Source of the DNA: an uncultured bacterium
GTDB lineage: Bacteria; Patescibacteriota; Patescibacteriia; Patescibacteriales; SZUA-104
NCBI GenBank assembly: GCA_913009695.1
Contig: CAJVWV010000003.1
Location: forward strand, 1 to 53,308
Direction of reading: 5' to 3'
Length of the DNA stretch: 53,308 nucleotides
Below the pieces are notes generated by a model. It was given only the letters and a program-made list of their open reading frames with translations, ran no database searches and was not told the origin of the DNA. Positions 41,361 to 49,004 of this stretch are shown piece after piece (position 1 is the first letter of the stretch; every line of letters begins with the position of its first letter). Position numbers and translations under genes: made by a program.

Positions 41361-43127
41361 ATGAAAAAAGAAAAAAGAAAAACTGAAAATTTTTGGCTAA
41401 GATTATGGAAACTTTTAAAGCCATCACAAAAGCGAATTAAAATCTTGCTCTGTTTTACTATTGTTTTTGAATCATTAAGGCTTATTGGCCCTTACATGCT
41501 TAAGTTAATTATTGATAAATTAACCGCGTTTAACGCGGCCGAAGTCATGCCGATTATATACCTTATTATTTTTATGTTCATCGCCGAGCAAGGGGTAGCA
41601 ATAATAAATTATTTTAGGGAAAAAAGAATTTTTGATATTTTAGTTGATATAGAATATTATCTACCGATTAAAATCCACAAAAAACTTATTTTATTGCCGC
41701 TTTCCTATCATGAAAAAGAAAATACCGGAAATAAAATTACAAAAATTGAAAGAGGCATACAAAAAATTATTGAATTATTAGCTAATGCTTCTTTTGAAAT
41801 TGCGCCAACCATAACACAATTAATAGTAACTATGATTGTTCTTTTCGCGGTTGATTGGCGGTTCGGACTGTCATTCTTTATATTCGCTCCATTGTTTATT
41901 GTATTAACATGGAAAGTTAATAAGGACCTGTATCCTACCAGAAAAAAAAGGCATGAGGATTATGAAGTCGCGTCCGGAAAATTAGGGCAGTCAATAATTA
42001 ACATTAATACTGTAAAATCTTTTGTGCAGGAAAAAAGAGAGTCCAGCGATTATGGTTTAATTAGAAAAAGAATCAAAGTTAATGAATTAAAAGAATGGAC
42101 AAAATTATTAAGAAGCGGCATAAGTAGAAGTTTAATTGTTGATTTCGGGCGAATTACTATTTTACTTTTAGGATCATACTTCGTTTGGCAGGGAAGCGTA
42201 ACTATCGGTACTCTAGTTTTCGTAATTACGTTGTCTGAAAAATCATATTTTTCATTATGGCGATTGTCCCGTTTCTACGACAGAGTTGAGGAGGGGGCAG
42301 AGGCTATAAATAGGTTTATAAACATTGAAAGAGAAGAAATTAACGTTGCAAATCCAAAGAACGGCATTAAACCGAAAACAATCGGCGGAGAAATAAAATT
42401 TAAAAATATGAGCTTTGCTTATGAAGACGATAAAGAAAGGGCGCTTAATAATATAAACCTAAAAATAGGCGCCGGATACGTTACCGCGCTGGTTGGTCCG
42501 TCCGGAGGAGGAAAGACAACGCTGGCAAGAATGATATATAGGCACTACGATCCACAAAGGGGAGAAGTGTTGCTTGATGATATAAATTTAAAAAAATACG
42601 ATATTTTTTCTTTTAGAAAATTTATATCTATTGTCCCGCAAGAAGTTGAAATATTTAACGTAAGCGTTAAAGATAATATTGCTTACGCCAATCCGAACGC
42701 GAGTTTTAGAGAAATTAAAGCGGCAGCGCGCATTGCCAACGCGGAAGAATTTATTGAAAAATTACATAATAAATACGATACTCTAGTAGGAGAAAGAGGC
42801 ATTAAATTATCAGGCGGGCAAAGGCAAAGAATCGGAATCGCTCGCGCTGTACTTGCTAACCCGAAAATATTAATCTTTGACGAGGCAACGAGCAGCCTTG
42901 ATAGCTATAGCGAAAAACTTATTCAGGAAGCAATAGAGAAAGTAAGAAAAGGGCGCACTATGATTATAATCGCGCATAGATTAAGTACGATAAAAAGGGC
43001 TGATAAAATTGTGGTTATTGAAGACGGAAAAATAGTTGAACAAGGAAGTCATTATGAGCTCGCGCAAACAAGCAAGGGCATATACGCCAAATTACTGAAT
43101 TTGCAAAAGATGGGAGATGTTGAATAA
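41361..43127 (+). CDS. ABC-type exporter, membrane and ATPase domains fused
   Basis: A half-transporter of 588 residues that works as a homodimer or with another half. The membrane domain (about 20-320) has six helices. The ATPase domain has Walker A GPSGGGKTTLARM (near 380), Q-loop VPQEVEIF, signature LSGGQRQRIGIARA, Walker B ILIFDEATSSLD and the His loop IIAHRLST. It belongs to the MsbA/multidrug type; the cargo (lipid, peptide or drug) cannot be read. It lies between murC and murB in the same orientation, but it has its own terminator and a TATATT hexamer 5 nt before the ATG, so it is likely a separate leaderless unit. Confidence 0.9.
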   Translation: MKKEKRKTENFWLRLWKLLKPSQKRIKILLCFTIVFESLRLIGPYMLKLIIDKLTAFNAAEVMPIIYLIIFMFIAEQGVAIINYFREKRIFDILVDIEYYLPIKIHKKLILLPLSYHEKENTGNKITKIERGIQKIIELLANASFEIAPTITQLIVTMIVLFAVDWRFGLSFFIFAPLFIVLTWKVNKDLYPTRKKRHEDYEVASGKLGQSIININTVKSFVQEKRESSDYGLIRKRIKVNELKEWTKLLRSGISRSLIVDFGRITILLLGSYFVWQGSVTIGTLVFVITLSEKSYFSLWRLSRFYDRVEEGAEAINRFINIEREEINVANPKNGIKPKTIGGEIKFKNMSFAYEDDKERALNNINLKIGAGYVTALVGPSGGGKTTLARMIYRHYDPQRGEVLLDDINLKKYDIFSFRKFISIVPQEVEIFNVSVKDNIAYANPNASFREIKAAARIANAEEFIEKLHNKYDTLVGERGIKLSGGQRQRIGIARAVLANPKILIFDEATSSLDSYSEKLIQEAIEKVRKGRTMIIIAHRLSTIKRADKIVVIEDGKIVEQGSHYELAQTSKGIYAKLLNLQKMGDVE

Positions 43128-43140
43128 AATATACAAAAAA

Positions 43141-43171
43141 GACCAACTTTAAATAAAGTTGGTCTTTTTTA
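43141..43171 (+). terminator. Rho-independent terminator
   Basis: GACCAACTTT pairs perfectly with AAAGTTGGTC around a short AT loop, followed by TTTTTT. Confidence 0.88.
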
Positions 43172-43280
43172 ATTAGATTTGTTAAGATAATAAATAATGA
43201 TTAGTTGATTAGTGATTAGGTTTTTTATTAAAAAATCTAAGCCATAAGTGCCTAAGCCCTAATTAACTAAATTTTTTATT

Positions 43281-44225
43281 ATGCCAATAGAACAAAAAAT
43301 AAAACAAAATATTATTCTTGCTCCGCTCACTACTTTCAAGATCGGCGGTCCGGCTAAATTTTTTATTGAAGTAAAAAGTAAAGAAGAATTTTTACAAGCG
43401 CTTGATTGGGCTGAAAAAGAAAAACAAGACGTTTTTGTTTTAGCTGGCGGAAGTAATGTATTAATTAATGATAATGGAATTAAAGGACTGGTTATAAAAA
43501 TATCTAACAGTAATATAAAAATTAAAGGCGAAAGAATTGAATGCGGAGCTGGAGCCAATTTAGCCGTAGCCGTCTCCATGGCTACTAAAGAAAACTTAAC
43601 TGGACTAGAATGGGCGGTTGGAATTCCCGGAACAATCGGCGGAGCAATTCGCGGAAACGCCGGAGGATACGGCAGTAATATTGGCGAGATTATAGAGACT
43701 GTTGAAGTTTTAGACGCAAGAAAAAATCAGTTTCTACAATTTAGTAGAAGAGACTGCGAATTTAATTATCGGATAAGTATTTTTAAAACAAATAGTGATT
43801 TATTAATCTGGCAAACAACATTAAGATTAAAAAAGGGAAGAGGGGACGAAATAAAAAAAGAAATTAACAAATACGTAAAAATCCGCTCAAAAACTAATCC
43901 AAAACTCCCCAGCGCGGGAAGTATTTTTAAAAATATTAATTTTAAAATTTTAAACGAAAATAATATTCACTTAGCCGAAAAAGCTAAAGAAGAGGGAGTC
44001 GTAAAAGACGAAATGGTCGGAGCTGGCTGGCTTATTGACATACTAGACCTTAAAGGAAAAACAATCGGAGGCGCAAAAATAAGCCTTGAACATGCTAACT
44101 TCATAGTTAACACGGGAAAAGCCACGGCAGAGGACGTTATAACCATAATAAGTTATATAAAACAACAAGTAAGAGATAGATTTAAAGTACAGCTTCAAGA
44201 AGAAATACAGTATTTGGGGTTTTAG
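43281..44225 (+). CDS. murB: UDP-N-acetylenolpyruvoylglucosamine reductase
   Basis: A FAD enzyme (314 residues) that reduces UDP-GlcNAc-enolpyruvate to UDP-MurNAc with NADPH. PLTTFKIGGPAKFF opens it. VLAGGSNVLINDNG and GIPGTIGGAIRGNAGGYG bind FAD. PSAGSIFKN carries the catalytic Ser, HANFIVNTGKATAEDV follows and the C-terminal EEIQYLG carries the acid. MurB is the last peptidoglycan enzyme of the cluster and marks the left edge of the accessory island. Confidence 0.94.
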   Translation: MPIEQKIKQNIILAPLTTFKIGGPAKFFIEVKSKEEFLQALDWAEKEKQDVFVLAGGSNVLINDNGIKGLVIKISNSNIKIKGERIECGAGANLAVAVSMATKENLTGLEWAVGIPGTIGGAIRGNAGGYGSNIGEIIETVEVLDARKNQFLQFSRRDCEFNYRISIFKTNSDLLIWQTTLRLKKGRGDEIKKEINKYVKIRSKTNPKLPSAGSIFKNINFKILNENNIHLAEKAKEEGVVKDEMVGAGWLIDILDLKGKTIGGAKISLEHANFIVNTGKATAEDVITIISYIKQQVRDRFKVQLQEEIQYLGF

Positions 44226-44243
44226 CTGTACGTGGTATAATGT

Positions 44244-44263
44244 AATCAGAAGGCTTTCTGATT
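44244..44263 (+). terminator. Weak terminator after murB
   Basis: AATCAGAA pairs with TTCTGATT around a 4-nt loop, 18 nt beyond the stop. The T-rich stretch starts only about 9 nt later. Confidence 0.45.
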
Positions 44264-44326
44264 TGAAATTTTGTTAATTTTTTTACCTAATTTTAAATAA
44301 TAAATCAACAAGTTCGCATATAACTT

Positions 44327-45044
44327 CAGACCATCTAATAACCAAATCTTAGGCGGTCATTTTTTTACTAAAAGAGGCCGCATGGCTCCTAGATTGCCGT
44401 CCCGCGCGCCCCGCTCCTCAAACGATTTCCTCCTGTCCGGAATATACGCGTCAATTTCTGTTTGCTTTTAATCTTCTCATCAGCCATTTTCAGTTTATTC
44501 ATTTTATCCATTAATCGCTTAATCTCTTTCTTCCCGGTTTTAGGATCAGCCAATCTCGGAGGCAATTGGTCATAGCCCCTTTCTTTCCCATACTTTTTAT
44601 TTTCCTTTCTATCAACTTTCTCCGCCTCTCTAAGTATCTTTTTCATTCGTTTTCTCCACTTGGCTATTTCTTCCCGGTTAAATGTATTTTTCTTGGATGC
44701 GGACGCTTTGAATATGGAGCCATCTATGGATATATCAGAGAAATCGGACATATTCATTTGTCCGATTTCTCTGATATGTCCATATTATCAACTACATCAT
44801 TGATAATATAGCAAATATGATCACTGGGAATAATATCCCTGATATCAGGAGGAAGAAGCATCATCTGCCCTTGATTATATTCTTTGAATTTAGGCATATG
44901 TTTAATTAAAATATTAATGAATTATATCTTAATTATATCATATATTTGCCTAATTTTAAACAAAAAACAGGGGATAACTTAAAATGAAATGAGCGGTTTT
45001 ACGGTATATTTTGTTGATGTGTTTTTGGGGGTTTTTCGACAGCC
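44327..45044 (-). mobile_element. Internally deleted IS1182-type insertion sequence (copy 1)
   Basis: The end CAGACCATCTAATAACC (44327-44343) and the opposite end GTTTTTCGACAGCC (45031-45044) are related inverted termini. The left ~65 bp match copy 2 (from 49654) closely. About 700 bp remain of an element that should be near 1.5-2 kb. The flanks CATATAACTT and AGCTTTGTTATATG together would rebuild a palindrome, so it seems to have inserted into a hairpin. Confidence 0.75.
44389..44897 (-). pseudogene. IS1182-family transposase remnant
   Basis: Reading from ATG 44897: MPKFKEYNQGQMMLLPPDIR and IINDVVDN match the start of IS1182 transposases but stop after ~47 codons. A second piece (44757 down) continues with ISIDGSIFKASASKKNTF. 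The catalytic middle and most of the C-terminal half are gone; a last bit (about 44400-44460) encodes AYIPDRRKSFEE only in another frame. At the first junction ATATCAGAGAAATCGGACA (44732-44750) is repeated exactly in reverse at 44759-44777, a perfect 19-bp hairpin probably created by the deletion event. Confidence 0.8.
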
Positions 45045-45126
45045 AGCTTTGTTATATGATGTATATATTTTTCTTTAATCCCGAAGCTTCGGGATTACTC
45101 TTAAATTAATTATATTTTGTTTTTAT

Positions 45127-45181
45127 GTTTAGGGCAAATGGTAGAGGGGAATTAAAGGGGTGAATACCCTTTGCCCTAAAC
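45127..45181. repeat. Large hairpin downstream of the fic gene
   Basis: GTTTAGGGCAAATGGTA pairs with TACCCTTTGCCCTAAAC (one mismatch) around 21 nt. The loop word GGAATTAAAGGGG recurs on the other side of fic as GGAATTAAAAGGGGGG (46224-46239), so fic is flanked by direct-repeat relatives. It may also end the fic transcript. AATCCCGAAGCTTCGGGATT, a perfect palindrome, lies just before it (about 45078-45097). Confidence 0.65.
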
Positions 45182-45189
45182 TCCTTATT

Positions 45190-46146
45190 TTATTTTTTTA
45201 CAGTTTTTCTTTTTCTGGTTCGGTTTTTAAGATACCGTTCAACAGCTTCTTTTGAAGTCAACCAATCTCTGCCTTCCTTGTGTGCCTCAAGCTTTCCTTG
45301 TCTTGCAAGTAGATTTAGATATTTTGCAGAGAATGAAGTGTTTTTAGATATTTCCGTTAAAGTTAAAAATTTTTCTTGATTTCTTGTTGTTGGTGTTAAA
45401 ATTTTTAGATAAATATCAAGAGAGCGTTCTACTGACTGAGCGATAAATTTTACTAATTGTTCATATTTCCCGCTATCAGCTTCACTTAGTACGTCATAAT
45501 ATTTTTTGCGGTCATTTTTTAGAATAATAACCAGTGGGTAGCCGTTTTGCATGAGTAGTAAATTCATGGCAAGTCGCGAGGTTCTTCCATTACCGTCAAA
45601 AAATGGGTGGATATGCACAAGTTTATGGTGCAGTAAGGCGGATAACTCAACGACGTGCATTTTATTTTTTTGTGAATTCAGCCATTTAATTAAATCTTGC
45701 ATTTTTTGCGGTACTTGCAATGCATCGGGCGGTGTGTGCTTGGCTCCGCCGATAATTACATTTGCATTTCTATATTTTCCAGCCCACTCTTTATCAATTT
45801 CTTGAATAATAATTTGATGCAGATGCCGTATGAGTATTTCAGAGAAAGTGTGTCTTTTATCTTTAGCTACCAGGTCATATAAATATTCTAGAGCAGCGTG
45901 ATGATCTTTAGCTTCTAAATGGTCTTTGAGCGGTTTTCCTTTTACGGTCATGCCCTCGTTGATAACCAGAAAGGTTTCTTTTAAGGTTAAAGAGTTACCC
46001 TCAATCGCATTTGAATTGTAGGTCATTTCTATTTGGAATTTTTCTCGAAGTTTTTGCACGGCTGATTTTGGCAAGGGGCGGAGTTTATTGAGTTTGGTCA
46101 ATTTTTCTTCCAAGCGTTTTTTTATAATTGATGATAGATAATTCAT
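45190..46146 (-). CDS. Fic-domain protein with C-terminal helix-turn-helix
   Basis: A protein of 318 residues. The Fic motif HPFFDGNGRTSRL (about 180-192) has the catalytic His and the nucleotide-binding loop needed for AMP transfer to a target protein. An inhibitory helix SNAIEG (residues 45-50) lies N-terminal, making it a class II Fic. The C-terminal ~55 residues (LTLTEISKNTSFSAKYLNLLARQGKL, ending in a very basic tail) look like a DNA-binding helix-turn-helix. Its promoter holds a perfect inverted repeat (46154-46196), so autoregulation is plausible. The target protein is unknown. No antitoxin is encoded next to it. It belongs to the accessory island. Confidence 0.9.
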   Translation of the reverse strand: MNYLSSIIKKRLEEKLTKLNKLRPLPKSAVQKLREKFQIEMTYNSNAIEGNSLTLKETFLVINEGMTVKGKPLKDHLEAKDHHAALEYLYDLVAKDKRHTFSEILIRHLHQIIIQEIDKEWAGKYRNANVIIGGAKHTPPDALQVPQKMQDLIKWLNSQKNKMHVVELSALLHHKLVHIHPFFDGNGRTSRLAMNLLLMQNGYPLVIILKNDRKKYYDVLSEADSGKYEQLVKFIAQSVERSLDIYLKILTPTTRNQEKFLTLTEISKNTSFSAKYLNLLARQGKLEAHKEGRDWLTSKEAVERYLKNRTRKRKTVKK

Positions 46147-46153
46147 ATAAATA

Positions 46154-46208
46154 CTTAATATGGTTTAGTTAATTATTTACAGTATACCATATTAAGAAAA
46201 TGGGTCAA
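46154..46208 (-). promoter_or_regulatory. fic promoter with inverted-repeat operator
   Basis: On the minus strand TTGACC (46208-46203), 16 nt, TATACT (46186-46181). The perfect inverted repeat CTTAATATGG / CCATATTAAG has one arm within the spacer (46187-46196) and the other just past the expected start (46154-46163), a good fit for a dimeric repressor that loops or blocks polymerase. Confidence 0.65.
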
Positions 46209-46296
46209 ATTTTATAACTCCAAGGAATTAAAAGGGGGGTGTCTGTTTGCCCATGGAGGGAGCTCACTTTACCTAAAACTCTTTAGTTTAAATAAT

Positions 46297-47100
46297 TTAA
46301 TTACAAATTGTCGGTTGAAGTGATACGCCATAAATTTTGTCCTGCAAGCCTTCCCAGAGACCAGGAATAGAAAATTTGTCAGGCTCAATTTTGTATTCCA
46401 ACCCAATTTTGTCGGCAGTCATACTAACCTTAATTTCTCCGGGAACATCTTCTCCGTTAACTGATTTTACAGAAGGCACAACAATATTTTCATCAATTCT
46501 AAATATTAATCCTGATTGCGAAGTTAATCTTGTGGTTGCAATTAATGACTGTGGTTTGTTGTGAAAATTGTAAATAGTCACAAATCCACGTGCTTTTTGG
46601 ATTGCGCAGTCAGAAGTAAAACTAAGTGAGGATCTAATTTGAGATTTAAGCCAAGGGACTAAATTGTTTGCAACATTAATGGGAATAGCTAATTTTATTG
46701 ATTCACCTAAAATTATTCCATTTACGCTGTCACCCAACTTTCCTGTATTTATTCCCACTACTTCACCAAATTTATTAACTAATGGTCCGCCACTATTGCC
46801 AGGATGAATTTCAGCAGAAGTTTCAATGTAGGTTGATTCATTATAGATAAATTTGCGTGAAACAGTACCATCCTTAAAACTCACATCCCCCTTAATACCG
46901 AATGGAAAGCCAAACGTAAATACTTCATCTCCTTGTTGTACTAAGTCTGAGTCGGCAAATTTAACTACTGGCAAATCTGTGGCATCAATTTTTAGAATTG
47001 CCACATCTGTATTTTCATCAGAGGATGATACAAAATCAACTGGAAAAACTCTTCCGTCATTTAGTATAATTTTAATTGAGCCTGTTTCTTTAACAACGCT
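46297..47100 (-). pseudogene. 5'-truncated HtrA-like trypsin-fold protease
   Basis: The readable part starts VVKETGSIKIILNDGRVFPV and continues DENTDVAILKIDATDLPVV with the catalytic Asp, IETSAEIHPGNSGGPLVN with the catalytic Ser, and VVGINTG. This is the second barrel of a DegP/HtrA-type protease, plus a ~110-residue C-terminal domain. An in-frame TAA (47101-47103) precedes it just where the catalytic His (normally TNxHVV) and signal peptide should be, so the 5' part is lost at a repeat boundary. A GTG at 47004 could start a 235-residue product, which would lack the His and be inactive. Confidence 0.8.
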
Positions 47101-47120
47101 TTACAATCTAACAATTATTA

Positions 47121-47227
47121 CGCCTAACTGCAGTTGTATCTGAAGTTTTTGAAAACTCCTTATTAAATTAATTATTTTTCAAAAATTTGGGCGAAGCCAG
47201 TAAGTAATATTTTTTTATAATTTTATT
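47121..47227. repeat. Cassette-boundary site X1 (left of the NUDIX gene)
   Basis: Order on the plus strand: CGCCTAAC (47121-47128), TGCAGTTGTATCT, a hairpin TTTTTGAAAA / TTTTCAAAAA, GGGCGAAGCCAG (47189-47200), then the gene-specific arm TAAGTAATATTTTTTTATAA. The arm and the GCCAG core return inverted on the other side of the gene (47710-47746). CGCCTAAC read on the other strand is GTTAGGCG, a fit to the attC R-box GTTRRRY. Confidence 0.6.
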
Positions 47228-47693
47228 TTTCTGATAATGTCTCTAAAGCTTTTAGGGCATAGAACTGGACATCTCCTGGTATGCCACAATCGTTTTTGAT
47301 TATTTCTTGTTTTGTGAACCATCTGCAATCATCAGTGATTTCTGTATCAGATAATGTTAGTGTGTTTATTTTTGTCGTTGCAAAATAAACAAACGCAATA
47401 TGTTCATGTTTCTCAGATATAGAATGTCTGTTTAAATACTGCGGGGGGATAAGAGATTTGTTATTCTCTTTGAACATTGGTTGCTTATTTTTATCACAAA
47501 ATAGTATTACATCTAAGCCAACCTCTTCTTTTACTTCACGTATGGCCGCTTGGTTGGGATCTTCATCTAGCTCAATATGTCCACCAACACTTAGCCATAT
47601 TTTAAGCTTATCATGCTTTCTTAAAAGGACAGTGTCTTTGTAAACAATGAACGTTTCTGAACAAAAATCTATTTTATCATGTATATGTGGCAT
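47223..47693 (-). CDS. NUDIX hydrolase within an inverted-repeat cassette
   Basis: A protein of 156 residues with the Nudix box GGHIELDEDPN to REVKEEVGL (about 37-59) and a typical aromatic-rich N-terminal strand (SETFIVYKDTVLLRKH). It should hydrolyse a nucleotide derivative with magnesium; the substrate is unknown. It is not closely similar to the chromosomal NUDIX protein at 38164. The gene alone fills a unit bounded by 29-bp inverted repeats (47196-47227 and 47710-47738), each adjoining a CTGG/GCCAG core. This suggests it travels as a single-gene cassette. Promoter signals are not obvious. Confidence 0.88.
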   Translation of the reverse strand: MPHIHDKIDFCSETFIVYKDTVLLRKHDKLKIWLSVGGHIELDEDPNQAAIREVKEEVGLDVILFCDKNKQPMFKENNKSLIPPQYLNRHSISEKHEHIAFVYFATTKINTLTLSDTEITDDCRWFTKQEIIKNDCGIPGDVQFYALKALETLSEK

Positions 47694-47709
47694 ACTTGTT
47701 TAACACGTT

Positions 47710-47756
47710 ATAAAATTATAAAAAATATTACTTACTGGTGTAGCCAGATACAACAT
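47710..47756. repeat. Cassette-boundary site X2 (right of the NUDIX gene)
   Basis: ATAAAATTATAAAAAATATT and ACTTACTGG (47710-47738), then TGTAGCCAGATACAACAT. This is the reverse complement of X1 without the X1 hairpin. The site is interrupted by the small element at 47757-47852 and resumes with TGCCTTGTTAAGTG (47853-47866), whose GTTAAGT fits GTTRRRY. Confidence 0.6.
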
Positions 47757-47852
47757 CAGACTGTCTAATAACTCCATTTTGAAAAATTTGGTATGCTAAA
47801 ATTAGCTAAAAAAATTTTAAAAAACGGCAAAAATTGGGGTTTTTCGACAGCC
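47757..47852. mobile_element. 96-bp MITE derived from the IS1182-type element
   Basis: It begins CAGACTGTCTAATAACTCC and ends GGGGTTTTTCGACAGCC, the two termini of IS copy 1 with nearly everything between deleted. It lies inside cassette-boundary site X2, as copy 2 lies inside the equivalent site right of the NYN gene. Confidence 0.7.
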
Positions 47853-47950
47853 TGCCTTGTTAAGTGACCCGAACAAAATGAAATGAAGTGAGAGCGCAGC
47901 GTGGCTTGAGTTGAGGATTTGTCCTTCATAATTTAAAATAGGGCAAAAAA

Positions 47951-48706
47951 TTATTTTTCAGCTACCCAAAATAACCTGTGATTACTTAATTTTATACCTT
48001 TCTTATTAAGTTTTCTATCAATCTCTTCAAGATATGATTTGTCTTTTGCTTTATCAAAATCTGGGATAATCGGTGCTCTTTCAAGAGTTTCTATGACATC
48101 ATTGATTGATGAATAAACTTGATAATATTTAAAATATTTTGATTTAACGAGGTTCATTCCGCATTGTGCTAACATTTTTTTTACTAATTCGAGCTTAGTT
48201 TCTTGATAGGGGTAATTTTGTCCTCTTCCAAAAATTTTTTTGAGTTCGATTTTGTCCTCTTCGCCAATAGTTTCTTCAATCATCAACCCTCCTTTCTTTA
48301 AAACACGAAAACTTTCTCTAATAAAATCATTGTTGGCAGAGAGCGGTCCTCTTGAACTAAAAACAATATCAAAATACTCGTCTTCAAAAGGTAGATTTTT
48401 CCCGTCTGCAATTTTAAAAATCACATTTTTGATATCTGTTTCTTTTTTTAGTTTTTCTGCACTCTTTATATAATCATCGAAAGGATCAATGCCAACGATT
48501 TCCTTTAAAAATGGAGAAAATTTGAGTGTTAGTTCACCAGATCCACATCCCAAATCTAATACTTTAAAGTTTTTGTTTGTAAATTTTTTAAGATACTCAA
48601 AAAAATTTGGTTTTTCCCCAGCAACCAATCTGCCTTGTCCATGAAACTCGTATTTCTTGAATTTCTTTGAACTTTTTTTATAAAAACTATCGTAATTATC
48701 TTTCAT
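47951..48706 (-). CDS. Class I SAM-dependent methyltransferase
   Basis: A protein of 251 residues with a Rossmann-type fold: VLDLGCGSGELTLKF (motif I, near 49-63), GIDPFDDYI, FKIADGKNLPFEDEYFDIVFS and LKKGGLMIEETIG. The first 45 residues are basic with FHGQGRLVAGEKPNFF. The methyl acceptor cannot be inferred; small-molecule or RNA substrates are both possible. It is flanked by its own inverted repeat (GGATTTGTCC and AGGGCAAAAAATTATTT at 47915-47956, repeated inverted at 48721-48760) and lies between sites X2 and X3 of the island. Confidence 0.88.
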   Translation of the reverse strand: MKDNYDSFYKKSSKKFKKYEFHGQGRLVAGEKPNFFEYLKKFTNKNFKVLDLGCGSGELTLKFSPFLKEIVGIDPFDDYIKSAEKLKKETDIKNVIFKIADGKNLPFEDEYFDIVFSSRGPLSANNDFIRESFRVLKKGGLMIEETIGEEDKIELKKIFGRGQNYPYQETKLELVKKMLAQCGMNLVKSKYFKYYQVYSSINDVIETLERAPIIPDFDKAKDKSYLEEIDRKLNKKGIKLSNHRLFWVAEK

Positions 48707-48720
48707 GTCTATCTCGCTAT

Positions 48721-48916
48721 AAATAATTTTTTGCCCTTATATATTTTTTGGACAAATCTTTAATTTCATTTAACGTTTGCGTATCATCTGAAGTTTTAAA
48801 TTTTTTATTTGGTAAAATTGAGCTGTGCTCTACCAAATAAAAAATTTAAAATTTGGGCGGAGCCAGAGGATAAATTTATATTTTTTTACCTAATATTAAA
48901 GCTCTTTTTAATTTGC
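48721..48916. repeat. Cassette-boundary site X3 between the methyltransferase and NYN genes
   Basis: Plus-strand order: AAATAATTTTTTGCCCT (48721-48737) and GGACAAATCTT (48750-48760), the inverted arms of the methyltransferase unit; CATTTAAC (48767-48774, reverse GTTAAATG); GTATCATCTGAAG; a perfect 21-bp hairpin with arms 48794-48814 and 48831-48851; GGGCGGAGCCAG (48855-48866); then a ~50-bp arm that returns inverted at 49570-49637 beyond the NYN gene. Confidence 0.62.
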
Positions 48917-48918
48917 TA

Positions 48919-48946
48919 TTGACAAAACGCTTGTATTTGCTATACT
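48919..48946 (+). promoter_or_regulatory. Consensus promoter antisense to the NYN gene
   Basis: TTGACA (48919-48924), 16 nt, TATACT (48941-48946), the best sigma70 match in the island. It reads toward the 3' end of the oppositely oriented NYN gene, and no plus-strand frame follows. Confidence 0.6.
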
Positions 48947-48952
48947 AATAAT

Positions 48953-49000
48953 AGAAAAATCATCCAGAGCCTCGTTGTCCTTAGGGACGCGGGGTTTTGT
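48953..49000 (+). ncRNA. Candidate short RNA from the antisense promoter
   Basis: From the expected start near 48953 the transcript soon forms CCTCGTTGTCC / GGGACGCGGGG (48971-48995, with internal mismatches), followed by TTTTGTGATTTT. This could be a short structured RNA or simply the NYN terminator, which the same hairpin would form on the minus strand. There is no homology support. Confidence 0.3.
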
Positions 49001-49004
49001 GATT

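Noticed and set aside
44286-44960. 12-bp direct repeat CCTAATTTTAAA as IS target duplication
   Set aside because: The copies at 44286-44297 and 44949-44960 do not flank the termini, and the AT-rich word is likely to recur by chance.
45190-46146. Classical Fic toxin-antitoxin pair
   Set aside because: The inhibitory helix lies within the Fic protein and no small antitoxin gene is adjacent.
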